Positions 41,895 through 50,942 of a DNA stretch of 59,852 nucleotides are shown here, piece after piece. How positions within the stretch are numbered: position 1 is the first letter of the stretch; every line of letters starts with the position of its first letter. Source of the stretch: CAYUIS01 sp964444825 (GTDB lineage Bacteria > Chloroflexota > Anaerolineae > B4-G1); assembly GCA_964444825.1 (NCBI GenBank), contig CAYUIS010000009.1, positions 1 to 59,852 on the forward strand, written 5' to 3'. A program made the translations under genes and the position numbers. The notes beneath the pieces were generated by a model. That model was not told the origin of the DNA and did not search any database. It worked only from the letters and a program-made list of their open reading frames with translations.

Positions 41895-43745
41895 CTATTC
41901 GCCAGCATCTTTTATCACGCCTGTGGCAAAGCCCAATCCTAGCCCATCCAGTGTCTGCTCGCTGGGCACACCCGTCTCCCAATCCCAGCCGTACTCGGCG
42001 TAGGCGCCAGCAAGGAGTGTGTCGAGATCCGGCACAGCTCCCTCGGTTCCGCCTTCTGCTAGCGGCTGAGTCAGTAGCTGCGGCAATCGGTCGTCGGCCC
42101 GAGTCAGTCCCCGGCGCAGGTTGAGCAATCGTTTCAGGGTCACGATTCGTTTTCCCAGTGTCAGTAGATCGTCTGCTTTCAAGTCCCATCCCGTAGCGCC
42201 GTTCAAAACCCCCAGCACCCGCTCGACACCCGGGTTCTGAAACTGACACAGGATCATCGCGTTGTATAGATTGCGCCACGCCTGCTGCCTTGCCGAGATG
42301 CGACCTTTTTCCTCGCTCGTCTCGAAGCGGTCGCCGGGAGAGACGCCCAGTTCGAGCGGTGGTCTCGAGCCCATATCTGCGCCGTACATATCGCCCTGTA
42401 CGTGACAGGCCCCACGGGGGGATAGGGCGTATATCGCGGCCATGCCGGCAAAGGCGCGTGGATCGTGCATCGGCACCTCCAGCCGATTGACGGTCACCGC
42501 TAACTCTGGGACGTCGAACCTCTCGGCCAGCGCGGCATTCCCATCAGCCAGTACATCACCAAAGCCCTCGCGGCGTGCCATCATGTGTATCAACTGGTGG
42601 ATCATTTGGACGTCTCCGTAGCGAATCTCCAGGCCATCTGTGTCCGCCGGTGTGAGAATGCCCCGCTCGAACATCTCGCAGGCCAACGAGATCGTGCCAC
42701 CGGTGCTGATCGTATCTAGACCATAGACGTTACAAAGATGCCCGGCGTATATCACTGCTTCTAGATCGTCTACCATCGCCAGCGAGCCCAGTGCGCCTAG
42801 AGTCTCGTACTCGGGGCCATCGACCTTGTCCAGCCCGTAGCTAGGCGCACGGGTTTCCCGACCGCAAGCGATGGGACAACGATAACAGGCGACGCCCTTG
42901 TTCAGGTACTGATCGGCCATCAGCACGCCGGAGAGGTTGCTTGCCTTCTCCCACTCTCCCTGCTGGTAATAGCGGATGGGCATATCACCGTACATCAGCA
43001 GCATGTCCACGCCACCGGCAGTGCCCGCCAGCTTGAAGGCCATAGCCATCATGTCCTCGTCTTGACAGGCAAAGACCTCCCGAACTGCGTTTTTGAACAC
43101 CTCGGGCTCAGCCACAGGGACCTTGGCGGCACCGCGTACGCCGATGGCCTTGAGGTTTTTCGACCCCATTACCGCGCCCATCCCGGTTCGTCCGGCGGCG
43201 CGCCCGTGGTCGTTCATCACAGCAGCCATCAAGGCCTGATTCTCACCAGCTTCGCCGATGCAGGCGACGCGCGCTCTGGGCTCGGCCAACACCTCGCGCA
43301 CCTGCCTCTGCGTCTCGTACGAATCGGCGCCCCACAGGTCAGCAGCGTCACGCAACTCAGCTTGGCCCTCGACGATAGAGAGCCACACGGGTTTCTCGGC
43401 TCTGCCGGTGATCACAAGTCCATCGTAGCCAGCAAATCGAAGTTCAGGACCCCAGAAGCCGCCTGTGTTTGCTTCACCCCAGATCTGGGTCAGGGGTGAT
43501 AGTGCACTCACGCTGCATCGCCCCGCTGATGGCATCGCTGTGCCGACCAGAGGGCCTGTCATAAAGACCAAGGGGTTACCCGGTCCCAGCGGATCAGTGT
43601 CACCATCGACCATATCATAGATGATTCGGGCAGCCAATCCGCTACCCCCGACGAAAGCTCGTGCATAGCCCTCGTTGAGCGGCTCGTCCCAAAGCTCGCC
43701 GGCCCCGAGGTCCACTCGCAGGGTTTTTCCCATATAGCCGCTCAT
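41895..43745 (-). CDS. Tungsten-type aldehyde ferredoxin oxidoreductase (616 aa)
   Basis: Oxidises aldehydes to acids with ferredoxin, or the reverse, using a tungsten (or molybdenum) bis-pterin and one 4Fe-4S cluster. The cluster cysteines are in CYRCPIACGR plus a later one in YNAMILCQF. Pterin-binding signatures are visible: GGSGLAARIIYD, RTGMGAVMGSKNLKAIGVRG and DTISTGGTISLACEM. Length is normal. The ATG at 43745 has AAGGAG six bases upstream. It follows the iron alcohol dehydrogenase gene by 54 bp, a pairing that suggests alcohol-aldehyde-acid conversion. The substrate is unknown. Confidence 0.95.
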   Translation of the reverse strand: MSGYMGKTLRVDLGAGELWDEPLNEGYARAFVGGSGLAARIIYDMVDGDTDPLGPGNPLVFMTGPLVGTAMPSAGRCSVSALSPLTQIWGEANTGGFWGPELRFAGYDGLVITGRAEKPVWLSIVEGQAELRDAADLWGADSYETQRQVREVLAEPRARVACIGEAGENQALMAAVMNDHGRAAGRTGMGAVMGSKNLKAIGVRGAAKVPVAEPEVFKNAVREVFACQDEDMMAMAFKLAGTAGGVDMLLMYGDMPIRYYQQGEWEKASNLSGVLMADQYLNKGVACYRCPIACGRETRAPSYGLDKVDGPEYETLGALGSLAMVDDLEAVIYAGHLCNVYGLDTISTGGTISLACEMFERGILTPADTDGLEIRYGDVQMIHQLIHMMARREGFGDVLADGNAALAERFDVPELAVTVNRLEVPMHDPRAFAGMAAIYALSPRGACHVQGDMYGADMGSRPPLELGVSPGDRFETSEEKGRISARQQAWRNLYNAMILCQFQNPGVERVLGVLNGATGWDLKADDLLTLGKRIVTLKRLLNLRRGLTRADDRLPQLLTQPLAEGGTEGAVPDLDTLLAGAYAEYGWDWETGVPSEQTLDGLGLGFATGVIKDAGE

Positions 43746-43799
43746 CAACTACTCCTTGTCGGGCTCATCGTGCTGGGCCGTTCGCGCCGGTGTCCGGCA

Positions 43800-44972
43800 T
43801 CAAAAGTCCACGGGCCTACCTTCGTAGGCGTAAAGGAAGAGCTGGCGTAATTCATCGTAGGAAGGCCCTCGACACGCGGTGACCATCGATGTGTCGTTGA
43901 AGGCATCATCCACCAGCTTGTCCAACGCTGATTCAAAGGCCGTGCGGTATATGCCCAATTCGGCGATGCTTGTGGGGCTGTTGATCTCCCGGCACAAGTC
44001 GCGAATGCACTTGGCCAGTGCCAGTGCCACCTCTGTTTTTCCTTCACCGGCGTCACTGTGGCAGCCGACGCTCTCAGCCAATTCCGCATACCGGTCCGGT
44101 GCTGCACAGGCGGCAAACTCAATGGTGTAGGGTAAAAAGATGCCCACGGTGCGGCCGTGAGGAATATGAAAGATCGCACCCAATGTGTGCCCCATCGCGT
44201 GGGCCATGGATGCCATCGCGTTGCCAAAGCCCAACCCGGCGCATGTGGCAGCATTGTGCATCCTCTCACGCGCCTCAATGTCGGAACCGTCGGCCACCGC
44301 ACGGGGCAGAAACTCAAAGACGAGACGAATGGCGCTGATGCACAGGCCATCCGTCATGTCGGTGTGCCAGGCGCAGGTATAGCCCTCAACAGCGTGAGTT
44401 AGTGCATCTAGGCCCGTATCGGCAGTCAGTGCAGGCGGCATTCCAACCGTCAGGCATGGGTCAACAATCGCCATGTCAGCGACGTTTTCCCGATTGCCCA
44501 CCCCCATTTTGCGCTGTTCCTCGGTATCCGTCAATACGATTCCCCACGTGACCTCAGCGCCAGTCCCGCTGGTCGTAGGAATGGTGATCAGGCGGGCCTT
44601 TTGTCTTAAGCCGAGGGTGATGAACGGATTGATTTCGGCCGGATCTAGATCGGGCCGTTCGTAGAGTACCCATATGGCCTTGGCGGCATCCATCGGTGAA
44701 CCACCGCCCAGGCCAACTATCCAATCCGGCTCGTATTCCCGCGCCACCTCTACTCCCCGGCGCACCGTCTGCACGCTAGGGTCGGGCTCCACAGCGTCAA
44801 AGATGTGTGTCTCTATGCCTGCCTTGTCGAGATGGGACTTGACTTGAGCCACCAGTCCCAATTCGACCAGCATAGCATCAGTCACAATGAGCGCTCGATG
44901 CCCTTCCAACTCATCGAGCGCATCTAGAGCCCCCTCACCAAAAACAATCTCCGGGGACACAAAGTACCACAT
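43800..44972 (-). CDS. Iron-containing alcohol dehydrogenase (390 aa)
   Basis: Group III NAD(P)-dependent dehydrogenase. The cofactor motif GLGGGSPMDAAKAI, the substrate-side PTTSGTGAEVT, and the metal site DTGLDALTHAVEG followed by MGHTLGAIFHIPHGRTVG are intact. The start is ATG with AAGGAGG in front. It lies 62 bp after the SCP2-like gene and 54 bp before the aldehyde oxidoreductase, so its product may supply or remove the aldehyde used there. The alcohol substrate cannot be told. Confidence 0.95.
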   Translation of the reverse strand: MWYFVSPEIVFGEGALDALDELEGHRALIVTDAMLVELGLVAQVKSHLDKAGIETHIFDAVEPDPSVQTVRRGVEVAREYEPDWIVGLGGGSPMDAAKAIWVLYERPDLDPAEINPFITLGLRQKARLITIPTTSGTGAEVTWGIVLTDTEEQRKMGVGNRENVADMAIVDPCLTVGMPPALTADTGLDALTHAVEGYTCAWHTDMTDGLCISAIRLVFEFLPRAVADGSDIEARERMHNAATCAGLGFGNAMASMAHAMGHTLGAIFHIPHGRTVGIFLPYTIEFAACAAPDRYAELAESVGCHSDAGEGKTEVALALAKCIRDLCREINSPTSIAELGIYRTAFESALDKLVDDAFNDTSMVTACRGPSYDELRQLFLYAYEGRPVDF

Positions 44973-45034
44973 ACTTTCGCCTCCTTAGTTTCTCTGTAGC
45001 CCCAGGCACTTTTTGTGATCAGTGCCCTTTTGCG

Positions 45035-45445
45035 TCAGTTGCCAAAGTCGGTGGGTACGAGTGCACAACAGGACACGATCTCCTTGGCCGCCTTCGGATA
45101 GCGCATGATCTTCATCATGTTGCCTTGGACCTTCAATTTGCGCGTCATCATACCCTGAATCGGATCCATCTCGCCCTCAATCACCTTGCGCCAGTTGGTG
45201 TAGGGTGCTCTGAGAACAAACTCCGCTTCGCGAGCGTCCTCGCTGTCGATCATCGCGGCATCAGGGCTCTTGCCATGGTAGAGGCCCAGATACAGATAGT
45301 CAGTGTTCGCGTAGGCGTCGTCAGGTTCTACGATAAAGATAAAGTCCCCTTCCCAGTCCTTGGCTGACTTTTCGTATGCCTCACTTGCATTAAGCTGACT
45401 ACTCAGTGCCTTGATCCATTCATCCGACGGGAACTTGAGCGCCAT
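45035..45445 (-). CDS. SCP2 sterol-carrier-like protein (136 aa)
   Basis: Small soluble lipid-binding-fold protein. The N-terminal FPSDEWIKALSSQLN, the mid-part REAEFVLRAPYTNWRKVIEGE and the end GMMTRKLKVQGNMMKIMRY follow the SCP2 domain plan with its hydrophobic tunnel. ATG at 45445 with AAGGAG upstream. It heads the alcohol/aldehyde gene unit behind a clear promoter and could bind a hydrophobic substrate or product of that unit (inference). A GGCACT-N10-AGTGCC inverted repeat at about 45006-45027 lies in the gap after it. Confidence 0.85.
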   Translation of the reverse strand: MALKFPSDEWIKALSSQLNASEAYEKSAKDWEGDFIFIVEPDDAYANTDYLYLGLYHGKSPDAAMIDSEDAREAEFVLRAPYTNWRKVIEGEMDPIQGMMTRKLKVQGNMMKIMRYPKAAKEIVSCCALVPTDFGN

Positions 45446-45493
45446 ATCTCCTACTCCTTTCGTGTATTGGAACGTTGCGCATGTGCTAAAGGT

Positions 45494-45522
45494 ATGATAC
45501 ACCGGATCAAAAGCTTGTGCAA
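45494..45522 (-). promoter_or_regulatory. Promoter of the SCP2-ADH-AOR-AAA gene unit
   Basis: Leftward TTGCAC (complement of 45517-45522), a 17-bp spacer and TATCAT (complement of 45494-45499), about 50 bases before the SCP2-like start. It touches the 3' end of the methyltransferase gene. Confidence 0.65.
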
Positions 45523-45523
45523 A

Positions 45524-46228
45524 CTATGACCGGCGAGCCTGGATGTGGTAGTGCGCGCCGGTTTGGACGACACCATCCTCGTCGGCGTACTCCACACGCA
45601 CGAGACGCAGGTCATCAACAACAAAACCAGCGACAAAGCCCCGCACCTCCGTCTCATCGGAATAGTGATGGGGCAGATACTTGTCACCGGGTGCGTCGCG
45701 CGGATAGATAAATGTGAACGGCTCGATCTCTACGCATTTCCCCATCGCCACGCCGGTCTGGTAGCTGGCGACCCTACTATCCCGACGAGCGATAATCGTG
45801 GCGTAAAGCCGGCCTTTGGGGCGGATAACACGGCTCACTTCGGCCAGCACTTGGTTCATTCCAGCAGCCGTCGTGTGGTAGATAACGTTATAGGCGACCA
45901 GGCCATCGAAGGTGCAGTTGGGGAAGGGGATAAAGCCCATCTGGTGGCGCACCCGTGATGCGGACAGTCCCTCCCGATCTAGCCACGCGGTGCAGATCGT
46001 CAGGCCCGAGGCCGAAACGTCGGTTGCGGTGACGGATAGGCCCATACGGGCAAAGGCGACCGTGTGTCGACCAATTCCACATCCCAGGTCGAGCACCCGG
46101 CGTCCCCCCGCCTGCCACAGCCCCTCTGCCCAAGCTACGACGCTTGGCTCTGGCACCCGCCAGTAGTTGGACAGAGAGCCGGATGTGGCCCAGAGAGGCT
46201 CCCAACCTTGGGTCTGTGCGGATGTCAC
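45524..46228 (-). CDS. Class I SAM-dependent methyltransferase (234 aa)
   Basis: The SAM-binding motif I is VLDLGCGIGRHTVAFA, followed by motif II-like LSVTATDVSASGL and a post-motif FDGLVAYNVIYHTTAAGMNQ typical of small-molecule methyltransferases. The substrate is unknown. The GTG start lacks a clear ribosome binding site, and the gene follows the small membrane gene by 26 bp, so it may be translated by coupling or re-initiation. Confidence 0.88.
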   Translation of the reverse strand: MTSAQTQGWEPLWATSGSLSNYWRVPEPSVVAWAEGLWQAGGRRVLDLGCGIGRHTVAFARMGLSVTATDVSASGLTICTAWLDREGLSASRVRHQMGFIPFPNCTFDGLVAYNVIYHTTAAGMNQVLAEVSRVIRPKGRLYATIIARRDSRVASYQTGVAMGKCVEIEPFTFIYPRDAPGDKYLPHHYSDETEVRGFVAGFVVDDLRLVRVEYADEDGVVQTGAHYHIQARRS

Positions 46229-46254
46229 ACCAATCGGGCGCAGCGACTGGTGAT

Positions 46255-46470
46255 CTAGGAAGGTTGCCCCAGACCGACGATCTGCCTGATCGCAGTTAAT
46301 ATTCCGAGGGTTGCCGTGATCGCCTTACCTGGCTGAACGGAAGGCAGCCGATCCTGTCCTTTCTGATCCATTTCGACAGGAGTCGATTGCAGATACAGGT
46401 AAGCGGCCCCTACACCCACCAGCGCCCCAACAATGCCACCGATGATCATCACCCGCGTGCGCAGATTCAT
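46255..46470 (-). CDS. Small single-span membrane protein (71 aa)
   Basis: One N-terminal membrane span (about residues 7-27, with a glycine-rich GGIVGALVGVGAAYLY) and a short soluble tail. Its ATG overlaps the stop of the 97-residue gene (ATGA), so the two are translationally coupled. No family recognised; this kind of short glycine-rich anchor is often found as an accessory membrane protein. Confidence 0.75.
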   Translation of the reverse strand: MNLRTRVMIIGGIVGALVGVGAAYLYLQSTPVEMDQKGQDRLPSVQPGKAITATLGILTAIRQIVGLGQPS

Positions 46471-46760
46471 CTATTGCCTCCCCCTGTGGACCGTTTTCCT
46501 CCCAGCCAACCCCGGACTGTCGCCAGAGTAGCGTGCACTCTCAGGATCGGGCTGGTCAGGGTCTGCATTGCCAGTTCGATGTATGCCTGAGCCAGTGATA
46601 GGTATGCGTGAACTACCCTGAGCCAACTGGGTAGATTCTCGTGCCGCAGAAGCCACCACAGGCCGTAGACCAACCCACCGAGCAGTGCCAGTGGCACGAG
46701 GGCAATGAAGAACGCCTCGCCAGCGAGGAGAACAACGGCCAGATTACGTATCCAGTTCAT
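46467..46760 (-). CDS. Small membrane protein (97 aa)
   Basis: A hydrophobic region at residues 5-37 (one long or two short spans) is followed by an amphipathic helical part and a basic end (LGGKRSTGGGNR). No known family. It is the first gene behind the promoter at 46799-46827 and overlaps the 71-residue gene by four bases. Confidence 0.75.
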   Translation of the reverse strand: MNWIRNLAVVLLAGEAFFIALVPLALLGGLVYGLWWLLRHENLPSWLRVVHAYLSLAQAYIELAMQTLTSPILRVHATLATVRGWLGGKRSTGGGNR

Positions 46761-46798
46761 AAAACTCGCTCCTCAACCGATCGTAAACCCATATACCC

Positions 46799-46827
46799 AG
46801 TATACCTGTTCCCGCGTCATCCGTCAA
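46799..46827 (-). promoter_or_regulatory. Promoter of the two small membrane genes
   Basis: Leftward TTGACG (complement of 46822-46827), a 17-bp spacer and TATACT (complement of 46799-46804). The -35 box overlaps the mfd stop codon, so this promoter is partly inside the end of mfd. Confidence 0.7.
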
Positions 46828-49800
46828 TCGCGCAGGCGCGCCATCTTTTTCAACACGGCCACCAGTTCCCCCTGCCAGCCAGGATCCTGGGGCAACCAGA
46901 CGTCTTGGCGACCGACGGCGGCCTGTTCGCCTAGCACGCGTCTGAGTTCCTCGCGGTCGGGATGGTGTCTGCTGCTGGATCGCAGCACCAGACGGCCATT
47001 GTCCATACCAACACTATCCACTCTGGCCTCGCGCGCAAGTGCCTTCAATCTGAGCTGGTACATCAGATTCTGCACATCCTGGGGCAGTGGCCCAAAACGG
47101 TCGATCAGCTCCTGTTCCATCTCGTCGATCTGTGACAGAGAGCCCAGGTCTGCCATACGACGGTATATCTGAAGGCGCAAGCCCACATCCGGGATATAGC
47201 CTTCGGGCAACCGGACAGAGATGGGCAGATCGATCCGGATGCTTGCCAGCGGCTCCGGAGGCGGGGGCTGACCATCCCGTTGGGCTTTTAGCTCCTGCAC
47301 CGCGCGTCTCAGAAGCCGGGTGTAGAGATCGAAACCTACTGCGGCGATCTGCCCGGACTGTCTGGTGCCCAGCAGTTCGCCCGCACCGCGAATCTCCAGG
47401 TCTCGCATGGCGATAGTGTATCCAGCGCCCAGCTCTGTGGCCTCACGCATCGTCTCCAGGCGTTGCCGCGCCTCGATAGACAAACGGGTCAGCCGATCGT
47501 GGAAGAGATAGGCATAGGCCCGCTGAGCGCCCCGGCCCACACGTCCCCGCAACTGGTAGAGCTGTGCCAGTCCAAAGCGGTCGGCGCGCTCAATGACAAG
47601 TGTGTTGGCGTTGGGAATATCCAGGCCACTCTCGATGATGCTGGTGCAGACCAGCACGTCGATCTCTCCATCGACGAAACGAAGCATCGCCCGCTCCAGA
47701 TCGGCCTCCCGCATCTGGCCGTGGCCCACCCCAAAAGTTGCTTCTGGCACCAGTCTCTCCAGCCGACGGCTAGCCGACCTGATCGTCTGTACGCGGTTAT
47801 GCACATAGAAGACCTGTCCGCCTCGCTCAAGCTCGCGCAGGATGGCCCTTCGTACTAGGTCGGCATCATACTCACCCACGTAGGTGGTGACCGGCAGCCG
47901 CTCCTCAGGTGGGGTCTCGATGGTGCTAATGTCGCGGACCCCCGTGAGCGCCATGTAGAGCGTACGCGGGATAGGGGTAGCCGTCATCGTCAGCACGTCC
48001 ACCTCGGTGCGCATGCGCTTGAGCATCTCTTTGTGAGTGACGCCGAAGCGCTGCTCCTCGTCGATAATCAGTAAGCCCAGATCTGCAAAGGCGACATCCT
48101 TCTGCAACAAGCGGTGGGTACCGATGACAATGTCCACCTGCTCGCTGAGCAATCCTTCCAGGATCTTGGCCTGTTCGGACCGGGACCGGAAGCGGGAGAG
48201 CATTTCTATCTTCACTGGGAAGGGAGCCAGTCGTTGGCGGAAGGTAGCATAGTGTTGTTGGGCTAGGACGGTAGTCGGCACCAATACCGCCACCTGTTTG
48301 CCATCCAACACCGCTTTGAAAGCCGCCCTCAGGGCGACCTCGGTCTTGCCATATCCGACGTCACCACATATCAACCGGTCCATCGGTTTAGACTTTTCCA
48401 TGTCGGTCTTGACGTCGGCAAGGGCCCGGAGCTGATCCTCAGTCTCCATGTATGGAAAGCTGGCCTCCAACTCCGCCTGCCATGGCTCGTCTGGACTGAA
48501 AGCGTGACCCTCGGCCAGCTCGCGGGCGGCGAACACCTCCAACAGTTCGCGAGCGACCTCCTCAGCCGCCTGCTTGGCCCGAGTCCTGGCGGTCTGCCAG
48601 TAGGCTGTGCCCAGACGGTTGAGGTGCGGTGGGCGGTCGTCAGCGCCAATATAGCGGCTGAGACGGTCCGCCTGATGGATCGGAACGTAGAGGCGATCGT
48701 TCTCCTCGTACTCTACCAACAGGTACTCGCGCTCGACACCCTCCATAGCCCGCATGACCAGTCCGCGGAAGACACCAATGCCGTACTCGACGTGAACGAC
48801 AAAATCGCCGGGAGTCAGATCAGCGAAGAAAGCCTCCGGGGCCACTTTACGACGGCGCACGGCGCGTCGGGGCTCTGGTCGACGCCAGCCGAATATCTCT
48901 GCATCGCTAAGAAGGTGAACTGCGGCAAAGGGTTGCCCCAAATCGATGCCCCGCAGTATCCAACCCTCTCCAAGCGAACCTTGCACAAAGCTCAGGCTGC
49001 CGGCAGGTTGCTGCCGTAGCGCCTCGACTGGAGGAGTGTATTCGTGATCTACTCCCCATAACTCGGCCAGGCGACGGGCCTGCTGACTGACGACCACCAC
49101 CTGGCCATTGGTGGTTTGTACGGTGCGGATGTGCTCCAGCAAGACCTTCAGTTGTCCGCCAAAACGAGGGCCCGGAATGAAGGAATCGGCCAGGTGAGAT
49201 GCAGAGGTTCCATCCCCATGCCCCAGCGTGAGCGTGGGGCGATCGATCAGTTGCTCGGACCACTCGCTCCAGGTGACATACGGAAGTGGAAAGTCCCTCG
49301 GGAGCATTCCTGTCTCTTCTGCAGCAGCTCGCAGGGCTACGCCATCCTCCTCCATATCGGCCCAAGTGTCGGCCAGTTCCACGGGGTCATCCACCACCAA
49401 TAGACCCTCAGACGGGAAGTAGTCCAGCAGTGTGGCGGACTGGGTGTAAAAGTAGGGTAGGTAGAACTCTATCCCGGGAAATGGCATGGCCGATGCCAGG
49501 CCCTGCTGGTGGGCTTCCAGTTCAATACGCTCGTCGGCCGGCAGGTCGTCCACCCCCATTGATACCCCGGCGAGTTGAGCGGCTACGTGACCGACGACAC
49601 GGGGCCCGTGTCGAGGGAGCGCCTCCCGAGCTGGGGTGACGATTACACGTTCCTCACGCTCTCGAGAGCGCTGGGTGGCCGGGTCAAACCGGCGCAGCGA
49701 CTCGATCTGGCTGCCAAAGAGCTCGATACGTACCGGCAGGGAGTCGGACGGTGGAAAAATGTCGAGAATGCCCCCTCGGTGACTGAACTGTCCGGGAGCT

Positions 49801-50321
49801 TCCACCACGCTGACCGGCTCATATCCTAGCCCTGCCCAATGCCCCAGGGCCTGTTCCAGATCGAGCGTCTGTCCGGCGTGAAACTCTCGCACCGAGGTGC
49901 GAAACTGCTGCACAGGTAGCGTGCGCTGCATAAGCGCCCGCGCCGAGGAGACGACGATCAATGGGTAGGAGGTCGGCAAAGACATCAGAGCTGAGATGAC
50001 CTGCAACCGGCCGGCGACGACTTCGTCGGTCCAGGGCACACGCTCATAGAACAAGGCCAGCGCCTCGGGGAAACTCACGACGCGCTCCGGATCGGGTGAC
50101 CAGTCGCGCAAGGATTGGGCTATGGCCTTGGCCCTCTCTACGGTGCCAACGACGACCAACATAGGACGCCGGAGATCACCGGCGAGTGCAGCCAGCAGAG
50201 GAGCACGGACCGCGCGCAGCAGGCCTACTGGCGGTGGTGACGCCCCACTTTTCAGATCGTCTCGCAGGGAACGATAGGGCTCCAGCAGGCCAAATGATGC
50301 CAAAAGCCCGGAGATGTTCAC
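46824..50321 (-). CDS. mfd: Transcription-repair coupling factor Mfd (1165 aa)
   Basis: Removes RNA polymerase stalled at DNA damage and recruits UvrA. In order: an N-terminal UvrB-like module (about 1-430, with a degenerate nucleotide site), the CarD-like polymerase-interaction domain (about 500-570, DFVVHVEYGIGVFRG), the RecG-like motor with Walker A ICGDVGYGKTEVAL and DEEQ box LLIIDEEQRFGV, helicase motif VI QLRGRVGRGAQRAYAYL, and the C-terminal TRCF domain. Full length. Its GTG start overlaps the pth stop by four bases. Confidence 0.98.
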   Translation of the reverse strand: MNISGLLASFGLLEPYRSLRDDLKSGASPPPVGLLRAVRAPLLAALAGDLRRPMLVVVGTVERAKAIAQSLRDWSPDPERVVSFPEALALFYERVPWTDEVVAGRLQVISALMSLPTSYPLIVVSSARALMQRTLPVQQFRTSVREFHAGQTLDLEQALGHWAGLGYEPVSVVEAPGQFSHRGGILDIFPPSDSLPVRIELFGSQIESLRRFDPATQRSREREERVIVTPAREALPRHGPRVVGHVAAQLAGVSMGVDDLPADERIELEAHQQGLASAMPFPGIEFYLPYFYTQSATLLDYFPSEGLLVVDDPVELADTWADMEEDGVALRAAAEETGMLPRDFPLPYVTWSEWSEQLIDRPTLTLGHGDGTSASHLADSFIPGPRFGGQLKVLLEHIRTVQTTNGQVVVVSQQARRLAELWGVDHEYTPPVEALRQQPAGSLSFVQGSLGEGWILRGIDLGQPFAAVHLLSDAEIFGWRRPEPRRAVRRRKVAPEAFFADLTPGDFVVHVEYGIGVFRGLVMRAMEGVEREYLLVEYEENDRLYVPIHQADRLSRYIGADDRPPHLNRLGTAYWQTARTRAKQAAEEVARELLEVFAARELAEGHAFSPDEPWQAELEASFPYMETEDQLRALADVKTDMEKSKPMDRLICGDVGYGKTEVALRAAFKAVLDGKQVAVLVPTTVLAQQHYATFRQRLAPFPVKIEMLSRFRSRSEQAKILEGLLSEQVDIVIGTHRLLQKDVAFADLGLLIIDEEQRFGVTHKEMLKRMRTEVDVLTMTATPIPRTLYMALTGVRDISTIETPPEERLPVTTYVGEYDADLVRRAILRELERGGQVFYVHNRVQTIRSASRRLERLVPEATFGVGHGQMREADLERAMLRFVDGEIDVLVCTSIIESGLDIPNANTLVIERADRFGLAQLYQLRGRVGRGAQRAYAYLFHDRLTRLSIEARQRLETMREATELGAGYTIAMRDLEIRGAGELLGTRQSGQIAAVGFDLYTRLLRRAVQELKAQRDGQPPPPEPLASIRIDLPISVRLPEGYIPDVGLRLQIYRRMADLGSLSQIDEMEQELIDRFGPLPQDVQNLMYQLRLKALAREARVDSVGMDNGRLVLRSSSRHHPDREELRRVLGEQAAVGRQDVWLPQDPGWQGELVAVLKKMARLRD

Positions 50322-50896
50322 GTTTCCACACCTCGGTTATACTGATTCATCGCTATCTCGATCCCTTGCTGCAGCCATATCTCAATAGCAGCCGCTGCAT
50401 GCGCCAGTACCTCCTGCAGCAAGGGCTCCTCTTCGATCGAGAGATCCTGCAACACGTAGGCAGCCGGGTCCATTCGCCCCGGAGGGCGTCCGATGCCAAT
50501 GCGCAGCCGGGGAAATTCCTGTGCTCCCAAATGCTCGATAATGGAGCGCATCCCCTTGTGTCCACCGCTTCCACCCTCCGGCCGCAAGCGCACCGCACCT
50601 GGAGGCAAATCCAGATCGTCGTACACGACCATCATGTGCTTGGACTCCACCTTGTAGAAGCGGGCCAGGGGCACCACCGCGCGCCCGCTGTCGTTCATAT
50701 AGGTCTGTGGCTTTGCCAGGACAACCCGCTGTCCCCGGATGCAGCCTGTGGCAACTAGAGCCCGCTTCTGCTGTCTGTCGAACGCTAGACCGTGCTGTAC
50801 AGCCAGATACTCGAGGCAGCGAAACCCGACATTGTGCCGGTTCGAGGTGTGCTTGGGACCAGGGTTGCCTAGTCCCGCGATGAGGTGGATTGTCAC
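50318..50896 (-). CDS. pth: Peptidyl-tRNA hydrolase (192 aa)
   Basis: Recycles tRNA from drop-off peptidyl-tRNA. Visible are LIAGLGNPGPKH, the catalytic histidine in NRHNVGF (H21), KPQTYMNDSG and VVYDDLDLPPGAVRLR with the conserved aspartate, and GGSGGHKGMRSI. A GTG at 50896 is used; a TTG one codon earlier is equally possible, with AGGA upstream. It overlaps mfd, a common pairing in Gram-positive-type genomes. Confidence 0.97.
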   Translation of the reverse strand: MTIHLIAGLGNPGPKHTSNRHNVGFRCLEYLAVQHGLAFDRQQKRALVATGCIRGQRVVLAKPQTYMNDSGRAVVPLARFYKVESKHMMVVYDDLDLPPGAVRLRPEGGSGGHKGMRSIIEHLGAQEFPRLRIGIGRPPGRMDPAAYVLQDLSIEEEPLLQEVLAHAAAAIEIWLQQGIEIAMNQYNRGVET

Positions 50897-50942
50897 CAAC
50901 GCGTCCTATGTTGTACCTGTGAGGTGATATGTTGGCTGGCTG

